64,000 bases of DNA from contig NC_060885.1 in assembly GCF_014805685.1 (NCBI RefSeq), positions 24,809,632 through 24,873,631 on the forward strand, written 5' to 3'. This stretch comes from Silurus meridionalis (Eukaryota > Chordata > Actinopteri > Siluriformes > Siluridae). The position numbers were made by a program, and so were the translations under genes. Below, piece after piece: positions 47,052 to 58,719 of this stretch (position 1 is the first letter of the stretch; each line of letters opens with the position of its first letter). The notes under the pieces are model-generated. The model searched no databases. It saw only the letters and a list, made by a program, of their open reading frames with translations, and had not been told where the DNA came from.

Positions 47052-48561
47052 ATGATCATTTCAATAGGTTTAATTCATCCGCAAAGCCCCACCCACCTCA
47101 TCTCATTCCCTCTATTTCCTCCTTATTCTACAAATGAACCTGCACTGGTGGAATCAGCTCTCCCTCATTACACCTCTCTTACTGAACATCAGGTAAGGAG
47201 AGAGCTGAAGAAACTGAAGACCAGGAAAGCAGCAGGCCCAGATGGGTTGTGCCCCAGGCTCCTGAAGACATGTGCAGATGAGCTAGGAGGTCCTCTCCAG
47301 CACCTCTTTAACCTGAGCCTGCGCCTTGGTATAATACCAACACTCTGGAAGACCTCATGCATCATTCCTTTGCCCAAGGCCAAGCAGCCTAGGGACAATA
47401 AAGATTACAGACCAATTGCACTGACCTCTCACATAATGAAAACTTTGGAGAGGTTAGTGCTGCAGTTGCTGAAGCCCCAGGTGCAACATGCCCAGGATCC
47501 ACTGCAGTTTGCGTATAGGGAGAGGGTGGGAGTGGAGGATGCTGTCCTGCATCTCCTCCACCGCACTTTGTCTTACCTTGATGAAGGGGGATGTGCAGTG
47601 AGAATGTTGTTTTTTGATTTCTCCAGCGCATTTGACACAATCCAACCCCCAATTCTGCAGGAAAAACTCAGGAGTATGGCAGTCGAGCCATACTTAATAT
47701 CCTGGATCATGGACTATCTGAAGGACAGACCCCAGTTTGTCAGAATGGGGGCCAGCCTTTCCAGAACACTTTGCAGCAGTGTGGGAGTACCTCAAGGTAC
47801 AGTTCTTTCTCCGATGTTGTTTGCTCTGTACGACCGACTTCCAACACAACACAGAGGCTTGCCACATACAGAAATTCTCAGATGATACCGTCATTGTGGC
47901 CTGCATTAAGGAAGACAAGGAGGTGGAGTACAGGCAGCTGGTGCAGGATTTTGTTCTTTGGTCCAAGCAGAACCAGCTACTGCTAAATATTAGAAAAACG
48001 AAAGAACTAATTCTGGACTTCAGAAGACAACCCCCCCTCTCCCAGCCAATATGCATTGACGGTGACCTGGTGGAGACGGTCACGTCTTATAAATATCTGG
48101 GAGTGGTGTTGGACAAGAAACTGGACTGGAACGAGAACACCACCCTGCTCAGCAAAAAATGTCAAACCAGGATGTACTTTCTGCGAAGGCTGGCATCTTT
48201 TAATATTTCCACCAAGCTTCTTAGTATGTTTTATCAATCAGTCATCGAAAGTGCTCTGCTGTACGCTGTGGTGTGCTGGTGCGGCACAAGCAAGAAAAAC
48301 CTGACCTGACTAAATAAGATCATCAGGAGGGCTAGCTCTGTTGTGGGACTGAAGCTGGCCTCAGTGGAGGAGGTGGCAGAACAACGGACATTGTCGAGAC
48401 TTCAGGCAATCATGGACAATGTGACACACCCTATGCATGAGGCCTTTAGTAAGAGGAAGAGCAGCTTCAGCAGCAAACTTTTATCCCAATGCTGCACCAC
48501 AGACAGACTTAGGAAGTCTTTTGTCCCACGAGCCATCAGACTGCACAACACTCTGTGTTGA
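47052..48561 (+). pseudogene. LINE reverse transcriptase region, frameshifted
   Basis: 47052-47885 has KLKTRKAAGPDGLCPRLLK, DYRPIALTSHIMKTLERLV, FFDFSSAFDTIQPPILQEK and VGVPQGTVLSPMLFALY. 47737-48309 has the YxDD-box equivalent KFSDDTVIVACI and the thumb region SYKYLGVVLDKKLDW. An in-frame stop (48307-48309) precedes the last part (48343-48561, SFVPRAIRLHN). At least one shift lies near 47850. Confidence 0.85.
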
Positions 48562-48765
48562 GAGCTTTTACTTTATCTTTTGATTAGACTGGAATTCTGG
48601 GAAACTTGGCTTGATTTTGATTTTGGGTGATTGTTTATATTTGCTTGTACCTTTTTATCCTTTTATCTTTTTATCTATTTATTGTGTTTTATTTTGGTTT
48701 AGGAATGATTTTGTTTTTATGTGTGGGCAGCTGGCCACTTAAAATTTCCTTCGGGATCATTAAAG

Positions 48766-48766
<1 letters not shown>

Positions 48767-48841
<75 letters not shown>
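48767..48841. repeat. (TCTA)n LINE tail
   Basis: About 18 tetranucleotide units forming the 3' tail of the LINE. Confidence 0.95.
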
Positions 48842-48842
<1 letters not shown>

Positions 48843-49975
48843 GAAATCTGAAGATAAGAAAAGAAGCTCCATTATGAACGCACATGCAAAGTCATATGTT
48901 CCTCGATACATTCCTCCAGTTAGCACACCACATCACGCGGAGCCACTGGCAGAGTATTTAGCACGACGAGACCTTGTTAAATCAGGACTGTACAAATTTG
49001 ATGATAAGCCTGAGAATGATCGTTCATGGTATTCCTCATTCACCAGTGCAACTCATGAAGTTCACCTCACAGCAGCCCAAGAATTGGATCTCATGATAAA
49101 ATGGCTGGGAAAAGAATCTGGCGAACAGGTGAAGCGCATCAGCTCATTAGATGCCAGCAACCCTAATCTTGCCTTACGCAAAGCATGGGAAATTCTATGT
49201 GAGTGTTATGCTGCACCAGAAATAATTGAAAAGTCACTGTTTTAGCGGTTTTCAGTTTTCCAAGAATTTCAGCTAAAGAGCACAACTCACTGATTTGCTT
49301 ATGGAAATCCAAGGTGCAAAGGAAGATGGTTATCTCTCAGATCTTCCATACCTTGACACTTCACATGGAATTGGACCAATTGTAGACAAGCTTCCGTACG
49401 GGCTTCAAGAAAAGTGGATGACTTCAGGGTCATGGTACAAAGAACAAAATCACAGTCACTTTCGTTTCAAATGCTGTTCTTCAGTTTCTCACCTTGCAAG
49501 GGAATGTAAGTCTTCCATAAAGTGCACAGAATGTGGCAGCAACAGTCACGATGAGGCCATGCACCCTGGCCCACCACCGCAAACTGCTTGGGCTCCTTCA
49601 TCATCACAAGAGGATGGCGGGGAGAGAGAAGATCATTCTAACATGACTGCTGTCAGTACAATCTGCACAAAGGTTTGCGGTCCAGGACAGTGGATCCGCT
49701 CATGCTCAAAGATCTGCCTAGTAAAGCTTTTCCCCAAGGGTTTTAAGGACATGGCAATCAAAGCCTATGTAATTTTGGACAACCAAAGCAATTGTTCATT
49801 AGCCAGACCAGAGTTCTTTGAGCTGTTTAACGTGGAGATTGAACAATTCTCATATCATCCCAGAACTTGCTCAGGAGTTGTTCTGGCAAGAAAGCAAAAG
49901 GATTCCAAATTGAGTCACTGGACGAAAAAGTTCTCATCTCTCTTCCTCCACTCATTGGGTGTCATGAGATTTTAA
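48842..49975 (+). pseudogene. BEL gag continuation, zinc knuckle and protease start
   Basis: 48842-49245 encodes YLARRDLVKSGLYKFDDKPE and a domain with LDLMIKWLGKESGEQVKRI, typical of BEL/Pao Gag. After a stop and shift, 49295-49975 has a CCHC-type knuckle pair (FKCCSSVSHLARECKS, KCTECGSNSHDEAMH) and the aspartic protease box YVILDNQSNCSLA. Frames differ, so it cannot be read through. Confidence 0.8.
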
Positions 49976-51612
49976 ATAACCGGTCTGCTAAACACATTCT
50001 TGAACTGGAACCAGAAGTAGAAATACTACTTCTATTAGTAGGGGTTGCCATAAGGGTCCGCAAAGTCAGGCAGCAGGTCAGTGGACCAAACAATGCCCTC
50101 TTTGCTCAACGACTGGACCTTGGCTAGGTGGTAATAGGAGAAGTGTGCCTGGGTAACGTACATAAGCCAACAGTCAGCACGTTTAAGACCAACATACTGG
50201 AAGGTGGTCGTCATTCCATTTTTCAACCCTGTACAAGCTTTATCCAGGTCAATGAGATGCAGCAAAACTGTAATAGATCTTGTAAACCCACTGAGAAGCT
50301 GCTGGGTCAGACAATGTTCGACAGAACTCAGCATGACAACAAACCTGCCCCATCAATAGAAGACATAGCTTTCTTGAAAATAATGGCTGCAAACATCTAC
50401 AGAAATGATGCCAACAGCTGGGTAGCTCCTCTACCATTCAGAGAACAAGTTGTTAATCATTTCAGATCCCTGCCATGTACCCTGAAGAGGAAACCTGAGA
50501 TGCAGAAACAGTATGTGGAATTCATGAATAAGATCTTTGCCAATAGACATGCCGAGGTAGCACCACCACTGAGAGAAGAAGAAGAATGCTGGTACCTTCC
50601 GACATTTGGGGTCTACCATCCACAAAAACCCAATCAGATCAGGGTGGTCTTTGACTCCAGTGCCCGATACTCCGGCATCTTTCTTAACGATGTGCTCCTC
50701 ACAGGCCCTGACCTGAAGACCATCGCAACTTCCTGCGTTTTCTTTGGCACAAGGACAATGACATGAAAAAAGAAATTGTCGAGTATAGGATAAAGGTTCA
50801 CATTTTTGGCAATGGCCCATCTCTGCGGTGGCCATTTATGGGCTACGACGAGTCATCAGAGAAGGCTCAAGGGAACATGGAGTAGATGCTGTGAAGTTTG
50901 TGGAAAGACATTTCTATGTTGACGATGGTTTGGTATCTGTACCTTCTGAAGCTGAGGCGATAGATTTGCTTCGACGTACACAGGCCTCGCTTGCAGAGTC
51001 AAACCTCCACCTGCATAAGTTTGCGTTAAACTCTCAGATTGTCATGGAAGCTCTTCCACCCGAAGATTGTGCTCCAGTAATCAAGGACTTGGATCTGAGT
51101 GGAGAAACTTCACCTATGCAACGAAGTTTAGGTCTCTTGTGGGAGATATCAGCGGACACATTCACTTACTCCGCATCAACTAGTAGCAAACCATTCACCC
51201 GCCATGGAGTCCTCTCCACCGTTAACAGTGTTTTTGATCCTCTGGGTCTACTGGCACCTGTCACGATCCAGGGAAGACCTCTTCTCAGAGAACTCACCTC
51301 TGAACCTTCAGCCTGGGACACACCCCTCCCAGAGGACAAACTAAGCAAATGGGAAACCTGGAGAGATTCTCTTCAAGACCTTAAACAGCTTCATGTTCGG
51401 TGTACATTCACAATGACCTCACTCATTAAAGTAGTACACTCAGAATTATGCGTATTCTCAGATGCATCTACCAAGGCCATAGGTGCTGTGGCATATCTAA
51501 AAACACTTCAGAAAGATGGTCAAGTTGAAGTAGGTTTCGTTATGGGCAAGGCAAAGATAGCACCCCTGTCTGAACCAGATCTCATCCAGGAAGATCTCAT
51601 CCAGGAAGAACT
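49976..51612 (+). pseudogene. BEL reverse transcriptase/RNase H region with internal deletion
   Basis: 50128-50766 carries RT fingers (IRVVFDSSARYSGIFLNDVL, LTGPDL). The next piece (50828 on) begins AIYGLRRVIREG and holds the catalytic box FYVDDGLVSVPSEAEAIDLL, then FDPLGLLAPVTIQGRPLLR and VFSDASTKAIGAVAYL (RNase H-like start). The segment that should hold the first catalytic Asp of RT, between LTGPDL and the Met-Thr-stop at 50766, is missing, so this RT is dead. A 17-base stretch is duplicated in tandem at about 51578-51612. Confidence 0.8.
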
Positions 51613-51613
51613 A

Positions 51614-51653
51614 CAGTGCCCTCCACAATTATTGGCACCCCTGTTTAAGATGT
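51614..51653 (+). mobile_element. Solo Tc1-like end fragment within BEL pol
   Basis: CAGTGCCCTCCACAATTATT then GGCACCCCTGTTTAAGATGT, preceded by TA, is the terminal motif of a common fish Tc1 group. Only about 40 bases are present before BEL sequence resumes. Confidence 0.6.
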
Positions 51654-51949
51654 GGTCGTGGATTCCAACAGTTTTCCACCTTCACCTCACTAGTAAGAGG
51701 AGTAGCATTTCTGGTTCACATAGCGAAGTCCTTCAAACACACAAACCAAAATAGCAGTTGCAAAGGTTGGCACAAATGTGACTTACCTCAAACCCAGGAT
51801 GAAAGGGACCAAGCAAAAAATGTTATCCTTAAAACAACACAAAAGGCTGCATTTGTAAAAGAACTGTCAGCTCTTCAAGCTAACTGTGGGGGAGCATATG
51901 ATTGTGGGAAGAAGGAATGCCACAACAGGTCAGGTGCAACGGCTTCACA

Positions 51950-52725
51950 GTAGGGCTGTGCAATTAATCGCAATCGCAAAAAAATTTAAGCACATGTGAT
52001 TTCTAAACCGCATAAGGCTGCGATTTTATCTATTAATTTATTTATATTTTTATTCAGAATTCGTTCTTGTGCGCATGTTCTAAAAATGTTAACCAATCAG
52101 AGCTCACGCAGCGCACCGCGCAAATTACAGCTAAGATGAGCGGGAGAAAGATGTTAACCAATCAGAGCTTACGCAGCACACGACGAAGCTGAGCGGAAGA
52201 ACCGAATTAGCGAGCGGGAGGAAAGAACATAAAATATGGATCAAAGGTCAAAATAAAGATGGTTTGGAGCCAAAGAGAAATTCAACATCAGTCGTTTGTG
52301 AGTATTTTGGATTCAGGAGAGAGGATGTGTCACAGAGCAAGGTAATTTGCAAGACTTTGTGAAATGATTATTCCAACGAAACGGAGCAATACTACAAATC
52401 TGTTCCAACACTTAAAACAGCGCCATAAAAAACTGCATGATCAATGCATGTTGACAAAGTCCATCGAAACAAACAAAAGCACACATCAAAGCCAGCCCAA
52501 ACAGATTGAACAAGTATCCATTGTTCAAGTATTTGCAAGCGCCATGCCTTATGAGAAAGGATCAAAACAGCACAAAGAAATTACCAACGCGGTCACCTAT
52601 CATATATGATGCCTGCGCACATCTTCAGTAAAGACGGCTTCCGAAGACTAATACAAACACTCGACAAAAGATACCAGCTGCCATCTCGCACTCATTTCAC
52701 ACGACTTGCTGCTGCCACACTAACC
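51950..52725 (+). mobile_element. hAT fragment inserted in BEL pol
   Basis: Starts TAGGGCTGTGCAATTAATCG, a typical hAT end in fish. The frame 52364-52609 encodes a BED-finger part (TTNLFQHLKQRHKKLHDQCM) and a following linker region. A decayed piece of the transposase core follows to about 52725. No matching right end was found. Confidence 0.65.
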
Positions 52726-53690
52726 AAGTAGTATTTAAAAGTAGCCGATTGCTAAAACTCAGCTCGATCATGGAGAATGGTCTCATTTGTGTCGGAGGAC
52801 GACTCAACTACTCTAAATTTGCAACTGAAAAAACTAACCAAATAATTCTATCTAAAGATAGTCACATATCACTACTGCTCACTCGTCATTACCATGAGCA
52901 AGTGAAACATCAAGGCCGTCACTTGACAGAAGCAGCAATCAGGGAAGCAGGACTGTGGATATTGGGAGGCAAGGTGCTGATCAATTCAGTACTTCACAAA
53001 TGCATTACTTGTCGCAAGCTGCGTGGGAAACTGGAGGAACAACGTATGGCGGACTCGCCACTTGCCACCTGAACGTCTCAAGATCTGCCCCCCTTTACGT
53101 ATGTGGGGCTTGATGTTTTTGGACCCTTGTCTGTAACGACCAGACGCACTAGAGGAGGACAAGCGGAGAGCAAACGGTGGGCCGTTATGTTCTGCTGTAT
53201 GAGTTCAAGGGCTGTGCATGTGGAGGTAATAGAATCTCTGGACATATTGAATTGCATAAATGCTCTCTGGTGGTTCTTTGCACTCAGAGGCCCTGCGAAC
53301 AGCTTCGTTCCGATTGCGGCACCAATTTCATCGGAGCATGCAAGGAGCTTGAAATGGACAGAATGGTGCAGAGGTACCTTGGTGAGCAAGGATGCAGCTG
53401 GGAATTCAACCCACCACACAGTTCTCACATGGGAGGTTCATGGGAGCATATCATTGGCATTGCCAGTAGAATCTTGGATTCAATGTTTCTGCAGCTGAAC
53501 TCTCGAAGTTCTTTGTACACTAATGGCAGAAGTTACTGCTATCATTAACACACGACCACTCTTGCCTGTGTCTGCAGACCCAGAACAGCCTTTCATACTT
53601 TTACCATGAATGCTCATCACACAGAAGACCGGAGTCCCACCTCCTCCAGGAAATTTTTCAGACAAGGAATCGCTGGAGACATGAATACCT
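52726..53690 (+). pseudogene. BEL integrase region, frameshifted
   Basis: 52749-53072 has the H2C2-type zinc region (HYHEQVKHQGRHLTEAAIRE, then HKCITCRKLRGK). From 53103 the integrase core follows: GLDVFGPLSV (first Asp), RSDCGTNFIGACKE (second Asp) and a HSSHMGGSWEHIIGIA stretch with the Glu. The three catalytic residues are visible but spread over two frames with stops, e.g. at 53072 and near 53290. Confidence 0.8.
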
Positions 53691-53699
53691 ACCTTGCTA

Positions 53700-53822
53700 T
53701 GTTATTTAATATTCTCAGGTTTCATTTGTAAAATATCATTGGATTATGTCACTTCCTGTTTGGTCACCCTGTTTGAGCCCTTCCTGCTAGTTTTCCGGTT
53801 CAGCATGTAAAACAAGAAGAAA
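53700..53822 (+). repeat. Right LTR part of the BEL/Pao element
   Basis: Matching direct repeat. The following bases to about 54110 may be the rest of this LTR, but no left counterpart exists to test it. Confidence 0.75.
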
Positions 53823-54293
53823 GTTTTGCTCTCGTTAATTATTATTGCTTCTGCTTTAAACCACATAGACGCAATGCCGTGAGTTGATTTTTCTCTCTTT
53901 AGATAAGAAATGTGATGTTTGATCAGTTGTTGTAAACCGTTGTTTGCTACGTGTGTACAAGCAATGCTAGTAGCTCTTGTAATTGCTACAAGGGAGTTGA
54001 TGTTAGTTACTTATAATGGCATGTTTATCAATAGGCTCTGAATGTTTTAATATTTTATTCAATATTTTATGTAATGTTTTATTACAGTTTTTCACCACAT
54101 GTTAATGAGGAGGTCACAGTAAACGGTCAACCTTACTATGACACTGTCTTCATTGGCTACTTGGTTTATCTTGGTGTTTAGTCAGAGTTCCAACACTGTA
54201 CGAGAACACTATACACATCTTTAACATCTTTAGCATCAAGTGTATTAATCTAGGGGCATTACCATCTCACTTCTGTCGAAAAACACAATGTGC

Positions 54294-54330
<37 letters not shown>

Positions 54331-54850
54331 TTTTATTAATCTTTATTTCAATTAGAAGTCTATTTCATGTAAATACTGTGAAAACATTTGGTGACTAAAG
54401 CTGACTGAGAAACGCACACGAATTCCAGTGTACATGTACCTGTGCAAATGGCAATAAACTTGAAACTTGAATATAGTATATCAGTGTGTAAATAGCATAA
54501 AGTATACTAAGGAAGCTGGTGTTGTCTCTGTAGTTTGTTAAAAACTTAATGGCAGTTTTTAGTGCTGGTTGAGTCTAACTATCAAGTAAACTTTGATAAT
54601 CTATTAAATGTTTTTTAATAATAAATAATACAATTATTTAAGACAGCTAACTAATGACATTTAATCTGGTAGATTTTGTAGCCAACAGTTGTTCCTACTC
54701 TCATGCAAACTATTATGCAAAAAATGTGCATTCTACAATCTCTTCACAACAGAACAATCTTTGTTCCTAAAAATGAGACATAGTATTTTATTCCATAAAT
54801 AATGAAGAATTCATTGCAGTACCATAAAGGACATTTTCTAGACCAAAATT
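53823..54850. other. Possible rest of right LTR, then unrecognised AT-rich DNA
   Basis: Possible LTR sequence to about 54110. A TA repeat lies at 54298-54327. No gene seen. Confidence 0.4.
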
Positions 54851-54854
54851 CTGC

Positions 54855-56030
54855 CACAAATACACACAGACACACACACACAGAAAAGTAAATGAACAGA
54901 AGAAAAATCCAAATTCAATCAATATTTTGTGTGACGACCCTTTGCCTACTAAACGGCAGGCAAGGTTTTTCCTATGGCAGGAAGGTTGTTCCCAAGATCT
55001 TGAAGAATTAAAAACAGAACTTCTGTGGATGTAATCTGCCTCACATCACACTGTCTCTCAATGTAATCACAGATAGATTGATAAGGTTGAGATCAGGGCT
55101 TTGTGGGGGCACAACTATCACTCCCAGGACTTCCTGTTCTTCTCTACGGTGAAGATTGTGAACTCTATGACATTTGCTGTATGTTTAGGGTCATTGTCCT
55201 GCTGCAGAATATGTTTGGGGCCAGATGCCTCCCTGATGGTACTGTATGATGGAGAATTATCTGCCTGCATTTCTCAGCATTAGGAAACTATTAATCCTCC
55301 AACTCCATCTGCAGAAATGCAGCTTCAAACTTGTTTTGTTGCTACAGCCTAATATTTCAAATATTCCTAATATTTTTTAATCATCAGCCCAGAGCACTTG
55401 CTACCATTTTTCTGCCCCAGTTGTTATGTTTTTGTACAAAGTTGAGTCTTTTAGCCTTGTTTCCATGTTAGAGGTATAGAATGGCTTTTTGGCCTAAATT
55501 TTTCCATCAAGAGTACTTCTGGCCAGACTCCTCCAAACAGTAGATGGATGTACCTGGGGCACACTGGTTTCCTCCAGTTTTTTGCTGATGGCACTGCTGG
55601 ACATCTGATGTCAAGGAGAAGTAAGCATGATGTTTCTTTCATCCGCTCCTTGTTTGACCACTGGGTCTAAGCTCCCCAACGTCGCCTGGTTCTTTGTGTT
55701 TCTTAAAAAATAGCTTAAAGAACACATCTTGAAACCTAAACATAAACTTTGACACGTCTTCCACACCTTCACATTAGTAGCAGTGTTTGGCTGTTTCTCA
55801 TCCAGTTTGAAGCTCCTTCACAGCTGTTTCTGTTTCAGTTAATGTCTGTGTTTCAACCTACATATGAAATTAATACTTGCCTGCTTGGTATAATTGGGTA
55901 ATCATACACCTGACTTAGATCCTACAAAATCTCTTTGTGCAAGTGTACCTATCATGTGTACCTTTGTGCAAAAGTAAAAATTGAAAGCTAAACAGTGGTC
56001 ACACCAAATATTGAGTTGATTAAGACTTTC
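54855..56030 (-). mobile_element. Decayed Tc1-like transposon
   Basis: Antisense transposase text is visible in the plus sequence, such as TTAGGGTCATTGTCCTGCTG (about 55187) and CATCAGCCCAGAGCACTTGC (about 55381), with a terminal-like region near 54895-54930 (CAATCAATATTTTGTGTGAC) and its inverse near 56005. No frame longer than about 60 codons survives. Confidence 0.65.
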
Positions 56031-58150
56031 ATTATCTTCATTCACTTCAAATATTTGAATATGCTAAAAATAAATTAGCCCTTTTATAAAGTATATTAAA
56101 ACCCTTTTTTAAAGCATTACCCAAGTCTATTTTAGGATGGACATTCCTTATTCCAACAGACTTAATTCCTCGCCAATCGCTCAAACATTTGCTAGCATGG
56201 GTAAAAAACTAAAGATCCAACTTGTTTGTTAGCTGCCTGTCACAATACAAACTGACTCTTGCCAAGATTTTAGTGTTTTTAGTTGGCATTGAAGTCTGCC
56301 AAATTTTTTTTTTTTTTTTTACTAATTCTCAAACAGTTTGGGAAAAGGATGGGGTATATCCTGCTTAATTCTTTTGCTTCATTAAAATTGTAATGGTTCA
56401 ATCACAGTGCTTCTTTGCTGTCTGACTGTATGTGTACAGGCAATCAAACAGGACATTAAAAATGTTATGCCCTTAATCACATCACATTAAAGATGAGCTT
56501 TTTAAGGCTCTAAATAATCTATTTAAAAACAAAAATATTTTGATAATATTGTAATATTGTGCATTGTCTGTGTGGTAACAGTCTGTGCACTGTGCTGCAT
56601 TTTTTTAAATTACCTAAACATTTAGTTTTAATGTACACAAGAATTTCAAACATCTAACTCTTCAGTTCACAACACAGTGAGACTCCTGGCCATGGCATAT
56701 GGCTTATCCATTGCCACATTTCTGAGCCAAATGGTCACAGATTATTGATACAGGAGAACGCAGTGGTTACATCTCAACTAATTTTAGGTCCACTTGCTAA
56801 ACTAAACATATCAACATCATGTGTAAATTGCATTATCGATAATTAACGAAAGTTGAAAATTACTAGACAGGTACAAACAGAGAATTTTACAGGACCTTTA
56901 ATTTTTATGACACTACTCAGGACAGACCACCCAGACAGAAGGTGACCGTGCACCTCAGGACCTGGAGATAATCAATCAATCACAAAGTCTTGAAGGGTGA
57001 CCTAAAGACCTCTGGACTAAAGGAAGTCCTTCTCCATAAATAAACCCAGTTTCCTCTTTGTTTTCCAAACACTTGTAAGAGTTGACACTTGCCACTCATA
57101 AAAAAAGGTAACACCAGCATTCACTCAGGCAATTTAACTGAAAAGCCTTGCCAGTTGTCTTGCCAAACTGTCTAGTGTGGAAAACTGAGCAAAAACACTT
57201 TCTCTAAATCTTCACATGAGAAAAAGTCAAATTTCAGGTAAAATGTTTTAAAGCATTTTCAGTTTTCGTTATATTTGTATATACATTACACATACCAAAG
57301 CTTTAGTAAAACAACTGTATATATTTACTGTACTTGTGATAAGTTTCTTAATAGATTTTTTTTCAATTCAGCTCAGTGACCATTATTTATGCCAATATGA
57401 TTAAAAATAAACATGGAAATAATTTCATCATTCAATTTAGGTACACAGTTTAATACATCTTTGTTGTGGCAAAACTACTTACCTAATACGTAGTTTCAAA
57501 AATAAATGTTAATAATATTTAAAATTATAAATGTTTCAAATGTTATTTTTAATACAATAGATTAGGCACCTTCTCCCCATCCATGAAATTACATAAAAAA
57601 ATAAACATAGTTTGCTATATGAATGAAGCATGCTTCTTAGGTGCAATCTAATTGAATTTGTGTAATTAATATGCACACATTGTACTTGATGTACTATGTT
57701 GACTTTAAGGTCCAGAGTTAGTAGCTTTGAAGAGAACATCTAATAAAGTTTATTCTTAAAACCTGTTTCATCTATGAAACCTTTGGTGTGAAATATGTGG
57801 AAAGTGAATCTGGGAATAATTGTCCTTTGTCTCATTGACACTCCGATTATCTTTGGAATAAATAAAACACATCAAATATTATATGCAGATTATATGCAGA
57901 TAATATGCAGAATTGTTACAGATTTTACGAATTTCACAAGCTTTGTGAAATCTGACATTGTACATTGCATTATAGGAGAAAGAAAGTGGCACAATGGTAC
58001 TGTCTATAAGTTTAATTGACACCATATATGGTCACCACCTCTTTATGCCTTATGACATTTCACGAATGTGTGCATGCACCTAATATCACTAATTGGAATC
58101 ATTTTACCAATCATATGAGATTATCCTAGTAACAATTACAAAAGTTGGGT
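56031..58150. other. AT-rich intergenic DNA, nothing recognised
   Basis: No exon or RNA gene is supported on either strand. Small open frames at 57536-57739 and 57795-58019 have no family motif. Confidence 0.5.
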
Positions 58151-58212
58151 GGTTCTTTAAAAAGGGTGATCACGTTAGACAGTAATGAGAGTGTGGCAAT
58201 GTGTCTTTAGGC

Positions 58213-58461
58213 ATGGCAGTAACTTCCTCTGCATCGTGGGAACCGCCTGTAGAAAACAATGATCGAATTCACAATGGTGCATACAAAGGCCACCTTTGGG
58301 AGAAACCATATCCCACAGCATGCTGGGAATGGGGAGCAATAGCAGCAGATGTTGGAAGGACTATAAGGCAACAGATGCCCCCAAAGCAAGTATTCAGTAA
58401 GAGCCAAGCACACATCTCTAAGTCCAGCATAAAAGAGAAGGCGAATGTGAAGGAGGAATAA
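58213..58461 (+). CDS. Hypothetical 82-residue protein or exon, not recognised
   Basis: From an ATG in fair context (GGCATGG) the frame encodes MAVTSSASWEPPVENNDRIH, then a Trp/Tyr-rich middle (GAYKGHLWEKPYPTACWEWG) and a basic, Lys/Ser-rich end (NVKEE). A TTTAAAAAG box lies at 58156-58164, about 50 bases before the start. Two AATAAA signals follow, one overlapping the stop (58457-58462) and one at 58711-58716. It could be a small single-exon gene. Alternatively CTTTAG just before it and GTAAGA at 58397 could make 58211-58396 an internal exon. The mid-part composition is unlike random AT-rich DNA, but I recognise no family. Confidence 0.35.
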   Translation: MAVTSSASWEPPVENNDRIHNGAYKGHLWEKPYPTACWEWGAIAADVGRTIRQQMPPKQVFSKSQAHISKSSIKEKANVKEE

Positions 58462-58719
58462 AAGCACACCCAAATAATAGCAGAAGACTTGCTTTTTAAA
58501 GGAGAGAGAGAAGTAAATAGTGTGGAAATTCATGTTCATGTACTTACAACCGTGTCTTATTGTGTAAGCTCTCTGTGAACATCTCACGATGAAGACCTTT
58601 CTAAAGCCTTTCCTTCTGGCACAATGGTGTTAGACATATATTTGATGGTTGGAACTTTCTCCAAAAAAATATAAAAAACTGAAGCAAAATTTCTGCAGAC
58701 ATCGAGTGCAAATAAAAAA

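Larger units (their letters stand above)
45612..48841 (+). mobile_element. L2/CR1-group LINE inserted into the BEL gag
   Basis: Nearly complete non-LTR element: endonuclease, reverse transcriptase, 3' end TCGGGATCATTAAAGT and a TCTA repeat tail (48767-48841). After the tail the BEL gag frame resumes at once, so the insertion postdates the BEL copy. Clade given from motif style only. Confidence 0.85.
44816..53822 (+). mobile_element. BEL/Pao LTR retrotransposon, broken and carrying nested insertions
   Basis: A direct repeat of about 124 bp marks its ends (44816-44940 and 53700-53822). Between them, on the plus strand, are gag, protease, reverse transcriptase/RNase H and integrase remains in BEL order. 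An L2/CR1-like LINE sits in gag (45612-48841), a Tc1 end piece at 51614-51653, and a hAT fragment at 51950-52725. Without these the element would be about 5 kb. Many stops and shifts; not able to move by itself. Confidence 0.85.

Noticed and set aside
45619..48561. Long frames as a host enzyme gene (endonuclease/RT-like)
   Set aside because: APE and RT motifs together, frameshifts and the TCTA tail show a LINE, not a host gene.
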